Source: Molanna angustata (Eukaryota > Arthropoda > Insecta > Trichoptera > Molannidae). From it: DNA of 64,000 bases. Location of the stretch: assembly GCA_963576475.1 (NCBI GenBank), contig OY754977.1, positions 33,189,672 to 33,253,671 of the forward strand, read 5' to 3'. The translations under genes were made by a program, and so were the position numbers. Below are positions 34,281 to 45,764 of the stretch, piece by piece; within the stretch, counting starts at the first letter, position 1; the number at the start of each line of letters is the position of its first letter. The notes under the pieces were generated by a model, which worked only from the letters and a program-made list of their open reading frames with translations, was not told the origin of the DNA and did not search any database.

Positions 34281-34299
34281 AAGTACCTATATTGCCGAT

Positions 34300-34450
34300 T
34301 AACTCATTCCAATCTTGCCCCGACCTATTTAGTGACGCCGCATCTGAAATCCCGAACCACTCTCTTGAGATTTTTAAACCACGATATTCTTTTACGCCCC
34401 ATACTCTTGTCTTCGTTCTATCTTTTAACAATCGTAAAAATAATATTTAT
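34300..34450 (-). pseudogene. RTE-like LINE tail, fragment
   Basis: Plus-strand text CCAATCTTGCCCCGACCTAT, TTAGTGACGCCGCATCTGAA and TTTTACGCCCCATACTC matches 43905-44010, whose minus strand encodes the same C-terminus. Confidence 0.65.
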
Positions 34451-35484
34451 CGGCATTACTATCCGTACAATCGTCTGAGTTTGAATTAACAGAGGTAGGT
34501 TCACACAAAATGCTCCAGGCAAACTGGTGGGCAGTACATGAATTATAACTTAACTATAATATAATAATGTAATTCATTAATCTGAATAATATACTGACAT
34601 CACATGTATGAATGGTACATTGTGCAGTACATACATACATAAATACACTCATAATTATTTTATTATTTCAATTAATATTCATACATTTACATTGTTAATT
34701 TATTATTATTTATAGCATTCATTTATTTAAACAATACTTAGAATGTAAACGAACTCAGTATAAATATAAAATTTAGATCGTTATGTCGATCTGTAGATAA
34801 GTATGTAGGTAAATATTTTCTTTTCCCGTTAAAAATGGGGATTTTACAGAATAACGAATACCAATATGATATTTTAAGATAACTTTATTATAAGCATTAA
34901 ACTTGGGTCATGTAATTAAAGGAGAGAAATATGAAAACGATGGAAAAATAATTTGGCTGTCGATATGTTAAGAAAAATAAATTCTCTTGAACAAACTGAC
35001 ACTTGGATAAAAATATATAAGAAAGAACTAGAGGAGTACCTTTCTATATTTATTTATTTATTTAAGGGACAAATGCAGTATTATAAGATAAACAGAAAAA
35101 ATACACTATGAAATGAAAAAAGACAGACCAATTACTTTTGCCCACAATTTATTGATGTACATTAAATAATAAATTATAGAAGTACCTATGTACCTACCTA
35201 CAATACGACAAAAAAATAATTTAAATATAAGTACTTAAAATTATTACATTATTATTAGTTTTATTCTTTGAAATGTTCAAAGCATAAAACTAAAATCTTA
35301 TGATAATGTATAAAAAGGGTTTAATGGTTGGTATGTTTTTCTTCATAATATTTATTTATTTATTTTTATAAACAGTCAACAGCTAAGTCTGTGTGTCAGA
35401 AGCATTGTCCCTTCAGGCGCTAAGGACAAGTTATAATTATTTACATATTTATGTATTTGTAACATATTGTAGGTACATATAATT
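34451..35484. other. Spacer with a repeat F fragment
   Basis: 34958-35015 has GCTGTCGATATGTTAAGAAA and ATTCTCTTGAACAAACTGAC (repeat F right end). No gene recognised. Confidence 0.5.
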
Positions 35485-35600
35485 TGTACACTGGCGGGTT
35501 TATTGTTAAACGGCAATTTCTTCCAACCAAACAGAGTTGATGTTTATACACAATACAATGAGTATTACGATATGGCAAAATACAAAAAATAAACAAAAGA
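35485..35600 (-). mobile_element. LINE D 3' UTR fragment
   Basis: TTGTACACTGGCGGGTTTAT, ACGGCAATTTCTTCCAACCA. The 3' UTR core only. Confidence 0.6.
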
Positions 35601-36265
35601 AAAAGACAAAAAAATATATAAATAGCTTGAATCATTGAATCCACTTAAATATTATGTATAATTTTTGAAATTCCCCAATTATAATATCTCCTGAAAAACA
35701 GTAGGTAAATGATTTCATAATTAGTTTTATATAAAATAAACATACCTATATGTATATTTTATGATTCACGATTGAAAATACATAGGTATGTACCTTATAT
35801 AGATATTGTATGTATATACCTACAATAATAGTGGTAAGTACTTGAATCATATGCAACCATACTGTTTGCATATAAATAATTATGCCCACACCACACGTAC
35901 CAACATAGTAAAACGATATTAATATTGTATTTATGACATATCTCTGTGGGTGGTGGGGGATAGCCACAACCAATAAACACCATCTATCGACTAAATCAAT
36001 AATAACATATTAATTAATCAATTATTACAAATACAGGTTTGGCGACCATATTATAATAACCGCCATTGTCATACAGTCACGATCTAGTCCGATTAAACTT
36101 AAAGTACCTACCTATATTATTATTGTTTTATTATGACATTAGTGATGGGTATAATCAGTCTTACGATTGCAGAACAAGTAGGAAAAAAGGACTGAACTCC
36201 ACACTATCCAATCCCGATATACATGTTATTTTAGGAAAACAAAATAATTCAATATACCTACTCAG
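35601..36265. other. Spacer, nothing recognised
   Basis: AT-rich, no gene recognised. Confidence 0.5.
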
Positions 36266-36530
36266 AATGCTAAGAATATCGTGGACTGATGTGGTCAGTA
36301 ACACTGAAGTAGGTACTACGTAGAGCCGTCACCAACAGATAATAATTATTCACCAATGTTATGCTCCACAAAATGTCGTACCTACTTAGGCCATGTTCTG
36401 AGATGTGAAAAGTATGCCATCCTTTATGAAGGGGAAGATTGAGGGTCGTAGAGGGGTCGGAAGAAAGTAACTTTCCTGGCTGCGAAACATCCGTGAATAG
36501 ACCGGTATTAGAACCGTGGAAGACGATACT
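36266..36530 (+). pseudogene. RTE-like LINE C-terminal relic
   Basis: RMLRISWTDVVSNTEV, a stop-ridden middle, then MKGKIEGRRGVGRK and SWLRNIRE. The order R-M-L-R-I-S-W-T-D ... G-K-I-E-G-R-R-x-x-G-R-K ... S-W-L-R-N-I is a familiar RTE-type tail. At least three frame breaks. Confidence 0.75.
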
Positions 36531-36534
36531 GTTG

Positions 36535-37075
36535 TGTCATGCTTCCTTTTATAATGCACACCCGCACACCTTTCGCTGATTACCCCTCATTGCCGTGATG
36601 GTATGAATAGATTGAAGTGACGAATACAAGCTACATAGCAGTCTAATATAAGTAAATTCGGGTATTATGGCACACTATAAGGAATTTCTTTAATAATATG
36701 ATTATTTTTTGTTGATTTATTTGTTGATTTAATTATTTGTTTATAGATTGAATGATTAATTTCTTTTTTTAACTTTGTATATAGTTGGGCACCGGCTTAG
36801 AATAGTGCTTCCACTCTTTTCTATTACTGTTTTCGAGTGTCCCGTAAGAGCCGGGTAATCGAAAATACAACAGGCAACAATAACATCTGACATAGTTCAG
36901 CAATGAGGTTCACCACCCATTCTGAATGTAGTGCCTTTTTAGGTGAGACGAGACTGGTGTGTGGGTATACACATATGTGTTGTGCTCCCTTTTATAAGGC
37001 AATGCACACCCGCACACCTTTCGCTGGTTACCCCACATTGTGGGATATGCCGTGATGGTATGAATGAATGAATGA
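36535..37075 (+). repeat. Dispersed repeat C, one partial and one full copy
   Basis: 36535-36620 is the right end only (TGCACACCCGCACACCTTTC). 36780-37075 is the fullest copy here: GGGCACCGGCTTAGAATAGT to GGTATGAATGAATGAATGAA. Copies are in direct orientation 190 bp apart. Confidence 0.75.
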
Positions 37076-37242
37076 ATATAGTTGAAAATTGGTAATATTG
37101 AGACTCTTCACTGGTCCATATGCTGGTAACTCATTTGTGTTTATACATTGTAGATATGACTGTCTGTAGGTACTCTAAAAGTAGCGTCTAGCCCCTGAGT
37201 TTCTTTTCTGCATTCTTAGGTTAGGTTTAAGTTTGTGTATAA

Positions 37243-37264
37243 TAATAATAGCGACTCGCTTGAG
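37243..37264. repeat. Small perfect-stem hairpin
   Basis: GCGACTCGCTTGAGCGAGTT GC forms a roughly 10-bp stem with a 2-base turn. Confidence 0.5.
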
Positions 37265-37307
37265 CGAGTTGCTTTATAAATTGAATTATAAATTATTAAA
37301 AATTAAA

Positions 37308-37480
37308 TATTCGCTACTCCCACCACCACCCGCTCTGCATATGGGGACTATAAACGGCCCCTTCACAGAACGCTAAGTGAGCGACAAGAAAAAAAATGCA
37401 TAGCACGAAAAGTAGGTCATGGAGCCCTCTAGATTAGTAATCTCGGCACCATAGTGCAAAAGAAAAATCGACGAATGTGA
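37308..37480 (+). repeat. Dispersed repeat H, copy 2
   Basis: TCGCTACTCCCACCACCACC, CGCTCTGCATATGGGGACTA, CAGAACGCTAAGTGAGCGAC, GGAGCCCTCTAGATTAGTAA and AAATCGACGAATGTGAATGG. The last block is duplicated again at 37505-37535. Confidence 0.75.
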
Positions 37481-37861
37481 ATGGAGGAAATTAAAAAAAA
37501 AAAATCGCAAAAGAAAAATCGACGAATGTGAAAGGAAAATTAAAAATTAAATATATAATATTCTTTTAATTTTTCGCATTTAATATAAAATTTCACAGCT
37601 CATTTGACTTAATACTACGAGATCTCAACCAATCAGAGAGCCAACCGGAAACAGAATGCAAACGGGTAGATTCAGATTGTAGACTCTAGTACTCTAAAAA
37701 TGAAATGCGGAGTATTCAATGTAAAACAACATTTTATTTTTATTTCAATAAATAAAAATATCTTGCTAGTATAAGAATATCAATCAAAATTACCCTGACG
37801 GCTTCTTTGTTTCAAAAAAAAATCGTGAATTATAAAAAACATAAAAAAACAAAACATAATA
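37481..37861. other. Spacer, nothing recognised
   Basis: AT-rich; no gene recognised. Confidence 0.5.
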
Positions 37862-38760
37862 ATAATAATAAAAATTTATAAAGCGCTGTTTAGTGATACA
37901 AGATCACTCCAAGGGCGCTGTAGCTTATTTGTTGGCTCTACGAAACAAGGCAGTCTTAAGAAGTTTACCGAAGGTGTCAATGCTCTGAGCTCCACGTATG
38001 TCAAGAGGCAATTTATTCCATTTTAAAGGCCCGTTCACACTAATACCGCGATCATAGTAAGCCGCCTTATTGACTCTGTCCAATTCTTTTAACGAGTTGC
38101 TACTCTGTGATTCAGACGATCTCAGCGTAAGCTGCCTCCCCGATGGAACATTCCTCTGGCACAATTCCTGAATGCAGTGTGGAGCAAAGTCGTTCAGAGC
38201 TTTAAACACCATCAGGCATACCTTATAGTCCACTCGTTCTGGACATCTCAACCAGTGCAGTTCGTTAAGAAGAGGTGTTATGTGACATGTATTGTCGGCT
38301 CCTTATATCAACCTCGCAGCTTCGTTGAAAACTATTTGTAATCTATCAAGCTGATACTTTGGCAAACCCGCATAAATAGTATTACAGTAATCCAGCCGTG
38401 ACACCACAAAAGCATTAATAAGCATTTTAGCTTCGTTTTTGGGTAAGCTCCGGCGGATACTTTTCAATTGCCTCAGATGAAAGAAACAAGAGCTAACAGT
38501 TTTTGAGATTTGCATGTCCAGCGATAGTTTGTTGTCCAGGTGGACGCCTAGAAATTTGAAGGTATTTGATGGTGTAAGCTAGTTCCTCTCCATTGATGTT
38601 AATCGGAGTATTTTCAATGAGATGCTGTCGTCGCGGTGAAACTACCCACATAAACTCGGTTTTCGTTGGGTTTAATTTAAGTTTGTAGAGCGACATCCAG
38701 GCAGCAATTTTTCCAATGCAACCAACGGTAAAACATGTGGTCCATACATCCATATATTTT
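37862..38760 (-). pseudogene. LINE K polymerase C-terminal third, with 3' end
   Basis: Minus-strand order: SLYKLKLNPTKTEFMWVVSP, ININGEELAYTIKYL, QISKTVSSCFFHLRQLKSIR, SRLDYCNTIYAGLPKYQLDR, NEAARLI, then a frameshift into RVDYKVCLMVFKALNDFAPH, AAYYDRGISVNGPLKWNKLP and LLKTALFRRANK-stop. These are the blocks after the catalytic palm of a CR1/Rex1-like non-LTR polymerase. The 3' UTR is short (AGCGCCCTTGGAGTGATCTT) and ends in an (ATT)n tail at about 37862-37875. 5' truncated near 38760, with about two frame breaks. Confidence 0.85.
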
Positions 38761-39651
38761 AGAAGCTTTGAGCAAATCCATCTTCTTATTTATCAAGTCT
38801 TTTTTCATCGTTTCTTTGCCCCATATCTGACGTTTTATCTGGGTTTCAGCTATCCTAGGAGCCATGACCTAAGAATAAAACAAGCACGATTTAGGCGGAT
38901 AATATGGCACAATGGTCCATATTGGCCTCCTATTCAGTGGGCCATTTTGACAGCAATGCATGATATTCAAATTTTATTCTACAAAAAATAATATAGATAA
39001 TAAATTACGTACAATATTCAACGTTTACACTACTCTTTACCAGCTAACCAGCTAATCAAGTATAATAATTAGATTGAATATGATTAACATATTTTAAAGA
39101 ATATTGAAATAAAAACCTACCATAATAATAAGATGGCGAATGACAAAAAATGTTTTTTTCATGTGACGGACACATATGCACTCGCTGGTCTATAGTTATA
39201 ATAAAACTGAGGTGGTGCAGTGAGGCGGGTCATTGTTTTGTAACTAATTTCACTTCGCTGAGTTGATCCATTACGAATTTATGAAAGAAATGTGGTGTGA
39301 AATATTGGCAGACTATGCCATAATACCCGATCTTACCCTATTAGGTAAGTGATAATATCAATGGGTATTAGTTTTTGTTGTAGGGTAAGGTTAGTTTTGT
39401 TTGACAATGTTTTGTATATAAATTAATACGTACGTCACAAATTGTGTCATTGTTTATTATTGTAGGTATTCTATTGTAATCTTAAATTATAAATAACATT
39501 CTGACATAAAAGGTAACGCCCTTTTTATGTTAGTCCCACAGAAAGGTGTCCATACAATAGCTATATTCCACAAATTAGTTGTAAGACACTACAACGTTTC
39601 ACCTGTATCACTTGCTTTTTTTCTTCCATAAAATTAAATTATCGACCTTCA
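38761..39651. other. Spacer, nothing recognised
   Basis: No gene recognised. Confidence 0.5.
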
Positions 39652-39715
39652 TGGCTCAGTTGCTTAGATAGATACTTCTGAACCAAAGGTCCCAGGTTCG
39701 ATTCCAGGTGAAGAC
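39652..39715 (+). mobile_element. SINE B tRNA-like head
   Basis: CTTCATGGCTCAGTTGCTTA, GATACTTCTGAACCAAAGG, TCCCAGGTTCGATTCCAGG and TGAAG. A 5-bp acceptor-like pairing (CTTCA/TGAAG) and the B-box GGTTCGATTCC are intact. The loop TGAACCA would give anticodon AAC (Val type), with a mismatch in the stem. Because the same head sits on SINE B at 14147-14222, it is called a SINE, not a tRNA gene. Confidence 0.65.
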
Positions 39716-39914
39716 TATAAATATAATGACATATTATATCACAAAGTATGATAATTTCAATTGTTGTTATTAACTGTGTTTAAACCACGACTGAGTTATT
39801 TTTATACAACCAGTTTCAAAGCGACAGCATCTTCCTCAGTTGTCGTCTGTCCTGAAGAAGTGGATTGTTATTAATAAAAATTTTAATGGACGCAAAGTTA
39901 AATTGAACTTTATG

Positions 39915-40515
39915 GATGGCCTAATAATATAATTGGATGGTTGACTTAATGATAGATGGATGACCGAATGATGGAATTGGATTGGTTGACTTAATGATAG
40001 ATGGATGATCAAATGATGGAATTGGATGGTTGACTTAATGATAGATGGATGACCGAATGATGGAATTGGATTGGTTGACTTAATGATAGATGGGTGATCG
40101 AATGATGGAATTGGATGGTTGACTTAATGATAGATGGATGACCGAATGTTGGAATTGGATGGTTGACTTAATTATAGATGGATGATCAAATGATGGAATT
40201 GGGTGGTTGACTTAATGATAGATGGATGACCGAATGTTGGAATTGGATGGTTGACTTAATTATAGATGGATGATCAAATGATGGAATTGGGTAGTTGACT
40301 TAATGATAGATGGATGACCGAATGTTGGAATTGGATGGTTGACTTAATTATAGATGGATGATCAAATGATGGAATTGGGTGGTTGACTTAATGATAGATG
40401 GATGACCGAATGATGGAATTGGATTGGTTGACTTAATGATAGATGGATGACCGAATGATGGAATTGGATGGTTGACTTAATGATAGATGGATGACCGAAT
40501 GATAAAATTGGATGG
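39915..40515. repeat. 44-bp minisatellite with two-unit periodicity
   Basis: The unit is GATGGTTGACTTAATGATAG ATGGATGACCGAATGATGGA ATTG, about 13 copies. GACCGAATG and GATCAAATG units alternate, giving a higher-order repeat of about 89 bp. Confidence 0.9.
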
Positions 40516-40519
40516 GTGA

Positions 40520-40640
40520 TAACGTGAGCTAGTCGATGACAGTTCATAAGCCCTGTAGGTTGCCTGATTTACCGAATCTTCTATAATTATAATTATGTTC
40601 CCGCTTCGTCTCTATTAAGATCATTTGTATAAAAAAATAT
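40520..40640 (+). repeat. Dispersed repeat G, copy 3
   Basis: GATAACGTGAGCTAGTCGAT, GACAGTTCATAAGCCCTGTA, GTTCCCGCTTCGTCTCTATT. It abuts the end of the minisatellite directly. Confidence 0.65.
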
Positions 40641-40739
40641 TAATGAGTAAGTACTCATATTTTTTTAATGTAAAAAAAACTGCACCTAATGATTTTTTTT
40701 GTTCTATCGTGTATTATGCATGTGCTGTGTTGTCGAGTT

Positions 40740-41060
40740 ATCTTTATACATATAATTCTTCTGTATGTGTGTATGTAAATAGCTGGACCGATTTTTTCGT
40801 GTGTTTGAGTAGGTCGTTGGATGGTTTAGATTCATAATTGGAATTAAAACTTATAACAATGGAAATAAAAAAATATAAAAAACATGAAAAAATCAACTGT
40901 AGGTACTCCTGGTATTATGCAAACATTATAATTTTCAAGATATACCTACAATATAATTCGAAACAGGAGTTTCATTAATATTCTTATATATAATTCTTCT
41001 TTATGTGTGTTATTGAACTCCTAAACAGCTGGACCAACTTTAATGAAATTATCATTTTCT
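40740..41060 (+). repeat. Dispersed repeat L, two copies
   Basis: ATATAATTCTTCTGTATGTG at 40750 and ATATAATTCTTCTTTATGTG at 40988. Each is followed by AGCTGGACCGATTTTTT or AGCTGGACCAACTTTAA. The second runs straight into repeat C. Confidence 0.6.
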
Positions 41061-41365
41061 GGTGTCCCTGAAGAGCCAGTTAATCGAAAATATAACAGGC
41101 AATATAACGTCTTACATAGTTCACAACCCATTCTTAATGTTGCCTTTTTTAGGTGAGGCAAGCAAGAGGCAAGTGTGGATATACACGCACGTGTCGTACT
41201 TACTTTTATAAGGCGATGCACAACACCTGTATACATTTCGCTGGTTACCTTACATTATGGGATATGACGTGATGGTGAATGGTTATTTTTTAAGTTTGCT
41301 GAACCAGCTAATAACAGGCAAGCCAACATTCGGATAGGACGTCTGTCGGGTCCGTTAGTAGGTAG
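41061..41365 (+). repeat. Dispersed repeat C with extended right end
   Basis: GTCCCTGAAGAGCCAGTTAA, AATATAACAGGCAATATAAC, TTTTATAAGGCGATGCACAA, TTTGCTGAACCAGCTAATAA and CAGGCAAGCCAACATTCGG. The last part is shared with 9560-9690. Confidence 0.65.
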
Positions 41366-42187
41366 TCAGATAAAATAAAATATAAAACAAATTTAAAAAA
41401 CCGACTCCAAAAACACCTACGATGAATACAAAAAGAATTTAAAAAAATAAATAGTATAAAATAATTGCCTAATTTGATTGAAAAGCACGTTAAAAAACAT
41501 CAAACAAACATCGAAAACAACACATAAAATACAATGTTTGCAAAATATTTATTTAAAATGATAACCTCCTCGGTTTTTGTAAGTCGGCTATAAATAGTTT
41601 CTTTTGCATCTCTTTATAAATCATTTTAATTCCTTCTTTAACAGAAATGTTTTATAACTAATATGACAGTAAATGTACATATTTGTTATGGAGTCTAATA
41701 ATTATGCAATAAAGCAGTGTTGTTATTTATTTATTGTTATTGAGTGTAATCCTTTCAATACTATTGTTTATTTTATTGCTAAATCATAATCATTATTCTT
41801 GGTATTATATTATGTTAAATACAAATTTATTAACACATTACTAATTGTTACGTTTATAACCTATTCATATTATAAATACCTAATCATATTTATTTAAATA
41901 CATTTTCACGCTGACATAAGTTATTGTTAATTTGGTTATAAAATCGTTAAAATATGAACACCCACTTTTTTATAGTATAAGAGTTGTTCTTAAGGTTTAT
42001 AGGTGGGGTATATACGATTTTATGCTAGGAAAGATACACCAACCAATCATATCAAGGCTCATTGTGTAATTTTATAATCAAAATTTGCTAATTTTGTCTA
42101 GCTCAAGTTGGCTTTTTGTATCATATTGAAACGTATACGCGTTGTCTATTATAGTAGGATGATAGGGTGACACAATATCGCCTAAAA
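41366..42187. other. Spacer, nothing recognised
   Basis: Contains CCGACTCCAAAAACACC and a later AAGTCGGCTA-type stretch. AT-rich, no gene recognised. Confidence 0.5.
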
Positions 42188-42395
42188 TGTTCACGTTGGC
42201 TCTGGCTGATATCTTTAAAACCTTTGAATTGGGAAAACAAGGTGTGAATATTGACGGCGCATACTTGAGTCTCCTACGATTTGCAGATGACATTGTAATT
42301 ATAAATGAGAATATCGATTGAAGAACTCCATGAAGCCTCGAAGAAAATCGGTCTACGAACGAACACAAGATAACAAACATCATGAGCCCGGGATC
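42188..42395 (+). pseudogene. RTE-like reverse-transcriptase palm fragment
   Basis: FTLALADIFKTFELGKQGVN, then IDGAYLSLLRFADDIVIINE. FADD is the catalytic Asp pair of the reverse-transcriptase palm. After a frameshift comes IEELHEASKKIGLRTNT, the helix that follows the catalytic loop in this family. Only about 65 codons remain, with a frameshift and stops. It is one of two pieces in the window that keep the catalytic motif, the other being 53579-55060. Confidence 0.8.
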
Positions 42396-42553
42396 CTAAT
42401 CTATTCTTAATATTTATTCAATCATAAAAATCATCTAAGATCAAAGTTTTGTGTGAAATTGTCATAAATTATTTTATAAATTAATACAATCAATTAGGTA
42501 GTTAAATTTTATCTAAAAGATTTCTAAATACTGAATCTAATAATAATCTACAA

Positions 42554-42905
42554 ATGTCCAGAACGAGTAGACTATAACGTGTGCCTGATGGTGTTTAAGG
42601 CTCTGAACGACTTGGCTCCACACTACATTCAAGAACGTGTCAAAAGAATGTTCCATCAGGAAGACAGCTTACATTGAGATCATCTGGATCACAGAGTACC
42701 TAAAACTCTTTAAAATAATTAGACTATAAAGCGGCTTAGGTACTATGATCGCGGTTTCAGTGTGAAAGTTCTTATGGAATGGAATAAATTACCCCTTAAC
42801 ATACGTGGAACTTAAAGCATTTTCATCTTTGGTTTACAACTTAAGACTTCCTTGTTCTATAGAGCCAACAAATAAGCTATAGCGCCCCTGGAGTGATCTT
42901 TATAA
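42554..42905 (+). pseudogene. LINE K C-terminus, second copy
   Basis: PERVDYNVCLMVFKALNDLA, PHYIQERVK, then after breaks RYYDRGFSVKVLMEWNKLPL, NIRGT and LQLKTSLFYRANK-stop, followed by AGCGCCCCTGGAGTGATCTT. It matches the copy at 37925-38251 but has more stops, so it is older. It lies in opposite orientation, 4.3 kb away. Confidence 0.85.
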
Positions 42906-43521
42906 ATCATTGTAATTTTTATTCTACAGTAATAGCCCTGCAGTTTTTTTTAATAAATGACCCATGGAACCCAAATATTTCCTTATAATATAAAACCTGC
43001 AGCATCCCCTGTACTTTTTATTTGTTGTTTGTAGAATTCACCATCCAATTAGAATCTGTCTCATACGATTCAAAGACACAGAAATCAATTTATTTAACAT
43101 CGACCGACTGTCAACCCACGCCGTTTTAACAATAATAGACGTGTTTAATTTGTAGTTATCAGTTTCATTGGACTCAAACAGCCTCATAAAGTTCCCTCGG
43201 TGTAATTGCAAACACAAGCTGTCACCGCTAACTGTTACCAACATAATGGAATCAAACATAATCCTAAACTTATTGCCTTTAACAACAAACGTTGGTAACA
43301 CTCATTCTACTTGGAATGCATTTAATCTTTTTGTTGTTGAGAAGCTGCATTCACACGGATGTATTGGCCAATATTATGTTATATTTGTTCGTGGTGTTGT
43401 CAACATTGTAAAATAAAAAAAAAATAACATTTTTTCTTCATCTTTTTTTTATAAAGTATGTCTTCCATTCGTCCAACATGAATGTGTGATCATAAACATC
43501 TTTAGTACCTACATACATAGA
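42906..43521. other. Spacer; unrecognised 87-codon frame
   Basis: Minus frame 43038-43301 is open for 87 codons. Just upstream, the same strand reads CECSFSTTKRLNAFQ, a little like the C-terminal block of hAT transposases. That is too short to call and the 87-codon frame has no known domain. Confidence 0.35.
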
Positions 43522-43678
43522 TGGATGGTGGCAGAGCGGTTAGCGCGCTGGGTTAGTAATCCATTGGTCGCGAGTTCGAATCCTGCCATGACAGATTTAG
43601 TACACCAGCTGCACGAGAATTTATGCTTGTACTTGTTATAGGCTATATGTGCCTACTTGTTTCAAGGACATATTAATT
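43522..43678 (+). mobile_element. SINE A, copy 4, plus orientation
   Basis: GGTGGCAGAGCGGTTAGCGC, TGGGTTAGTAATCCATTGG and GCGAGTTCGAATCCTGCC form the tRNA-like head with A- and B-box. The body has GCTTGTACTTGTTATAGG and ends TTGTTTCAAGGACATATTAA. Anticodon-loop sequence as in copy 3. Confidence 0.85.
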
Positions 43679-43869
43679 CTTAAAAAAAACATACCGTAAA
43701 CAGTGTACTCAGGGTAACAACATATTATATCATCCATCCCGAGAAAAAAGCGTTTGCTTCAAAATTGGTCGTACCCACAAAATAGCATTTCTCCTAACGA
43801 TATAAGTATCTATGTATTTATTTTCTATTTATAAAAACACCAATTTCATTCGCAGAAGTTTTGTCAAAC

Positions 43870-44165
43870 GAAACAAGAAATCTGAAGCTCCTTCTTCGAC
43901 CATCATCCCGATCTTGTGCCAACCTAATTAGTAACGCCGCAACCGGAATACGATCCACTGCATAAGATTTTTAAGCCACGATATTCTTTTACGTCCCATT
44001 CTCCGTCTTCCCTCTATCTTTCCATCTACTATACGTTGTAGAAGGGCATATCAATCACCACGGAATATGTGGCCAAAATATGCGGCTTTGCGTCTCTTGA
44101 CAGTGGTCAGCAAGATTCTTTCTTTCCCCATCATATTAAGAACGCTTTCATTGGAGATAGAGTCT
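43870..44165 (-). pseudogene. RTE-like LINE C-terminal relic
   Basis: Minus strand: TVKRRKAAYFGHIFRGD, IVDGKIEGRRRMGRK, SWLKNL and ALLIRLAQDRDDG. This is the same tail type as 36266-36530. About 95 codons with few breaks; shares family with 18534-18700 and 34300-34450. Confidence 0.8.
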
Positions 44166-45229
44166 CCCATATGAAGATATGTGAATAAATTGTAGGATTT
44201 AAATCAGATTGGAAAATTAATTCAGCGCATTTACCACTCCACCATCGACCCATATCAATTATAAAAATATTATAATATGTATAATATCCAAAACCATAAG
44301 TTTGTCACACATACATATTCAATATAAAACTATTACCATACTTATGCGTCAGTAAATTTATCTTACAAAATACAAGTCAACGAAAGTTTATAGGTACATT
44401 ATAATAGGGATTCATTACATTATTATCATTCCGAGCTTAGCATTAATTTCTTATTTCTTCTTGTGTAACTTTTAATATAGCCATAAATAATATTTTCTTA
44501 TGAACTTAACATAAAGTTCAAAGCTCGCATTAAATTATTCAATATATATGTTAATTATTGTCTGTGTTAGTTTATGTAAATATTCAAATATGTACCAGCA
44601 TCCCATAATTCCAACACGATATTATTGTCATAAAATAACTATTTTAAATAGGTATTATAGTTAAAGGTTTATTGGTATTCTTGTATAATGGTTTCAAATC
44701 TTGAGAAAACATATTAATCTGGTTGTTTGGAAGATGTTGCACAATGGCAATGAGCCTCAGCAGCTTTTCCTCAGCAATGTCCCATATGATGGTGCGGTCT
44801 GATTTCTGCGTCTTGCGCTCCCACTGTTTTCTGTTCTACGCATCTTCCGAGCAAATGAACACTTTGGTTCAGCATAATATCCAACCTCACCATTTCTTCC
44901 CATCGGTCTCTCTCAGAATCTTTTACTCGGCACATTTAAATTTTGAGCTATGTTCCAAATTTTACCCAAATTTTCTTCGCGTAAAAAAATCATAGAATAC
45001 TCTTTGTTTAATGCAATTAGTATTGCATTATTGTTTACTTTGTATGAAATATAAAATTGTTAAATTTTACATGCATTGTCATCGGGAAGTTTCAGAGCTT
45101 TAACTGGTCGGGAAGTTAGTTTAAAATCGATTTCAAAATTCCAGTACAGATGTGATTAAAAGCGTGTAGGTTAATTAAAAGCATGTAAAAGTCGTGAGTA
45201 CAATATTAAACGGAGAGTTAAAAGGAAAC
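44166..45229. other. Spacer, nothing recognised
   Basis: The minus strand at 44725-44945 has an ERDRWEEMV-like piece that may be LINE debris. No gene called. It lies upstream of the Spätzle-like exons and is presumably intron. Confidence 0.4.
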
Positions 45230-45237
45230 ATCTAGAA

Positions 45238-45698
45238 CAGTGATGGGCAAACTTTTTAAGGGGAGGGCCAGATAAAATTAAAAAAAACCTAGGCGGGCCG
45301 AAAATTTTTTAACAAAACACATTTTTATAAGTGATAAACTTTATTTTAGATTTTTACATCACACACAACTTATATTTTATAGATTATTCTTTAGAAGAGT
45401 GTGGCTTATGTGACAGATGAAACTGTGACTGAGCTTCTAAAAATTGATCGTAATATGGTAGAAACTGGGATGAGCTGAAGCTAAATGGTGGTCAGTCAAT
45501 CGGTTTCTAACACTGTTTTTGCGAAGCTTCATAGTAGAAAACACCTGTTCACAGATGTAGGAAGATGCAAACATTATTCTATTCTAGCTACGCAGAAAAC
45601 ACATTTTGTCATATTCTAGGTGTAATTTTAGGGGTTATTTAAAACCATGTCACGGGCCGGATTGACTACCCCGAAGGGCCGCACTTGGCCCATGACTG
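45238..45698 (-). mobile_element. hAT-type DNA transposon relic
   Basis: The left end CAGTGATGGGCAAACTTTTT and right end GGCCGCACTTGGCCCATGAC TG are imperfect inverted repeats (CAGTGATGGGC against CAGTCATGGGC). The flanks are ATCTAGAA (45230-45237) and ATCTAGAG (45699-45706), an 8-bp target duplication with the TCTAGA core known from hAT/Charlie-type insertions. At 461 bp it is an internally deleted copy. It sits about 290 bp before the first visible Spätzle-like exon, probably within an intron. Confidence 0.85.
45405..45620 (-). pseudogene. hAT transposase C-terminal dimerisation segment
   Basis: Minus strand: MFASSYICEQVFSTMKLRKN followed by SVRNRLTDHHLASA, a stop, then KLSHSF. 'S-x-Y-x-C-E-x-x-F-S-x-M-K-x-x-K ... 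R-x-R-L-T-D-x-x-L' is the signature of the hAT dimerisation region found in ZBED/SCAND3-like transposases. It confirms the class of the surrounding inverted-repeat element. Confidence 0.8.
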
Positions 45699-45764
45699 AT
45701 CTAGAGTATCGCCCCAAAAAGCATACCCTCTGTACAGGGATAAAAAAATACTAACTTACTTTAT

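Noticed and set aside
39652..39715. tRNA-Val gene
   Set aside because: The anticodon stem has a mismatch and the same head is joined to a SINE B body at 14047-14222.
43038..43301. hAT transposase remnant near an 87-codon frame
   Set aside because: Only CECSFSTTKRLNAF hints at hAT; there are no inverted ends or target duplication and the long frame does not continue the similarity.
43522..43600. tRNA-Thr gene
   Set aside because: The head is followed by the common SINE A body, occurs in several copies and lacks a proper acceptor stem.
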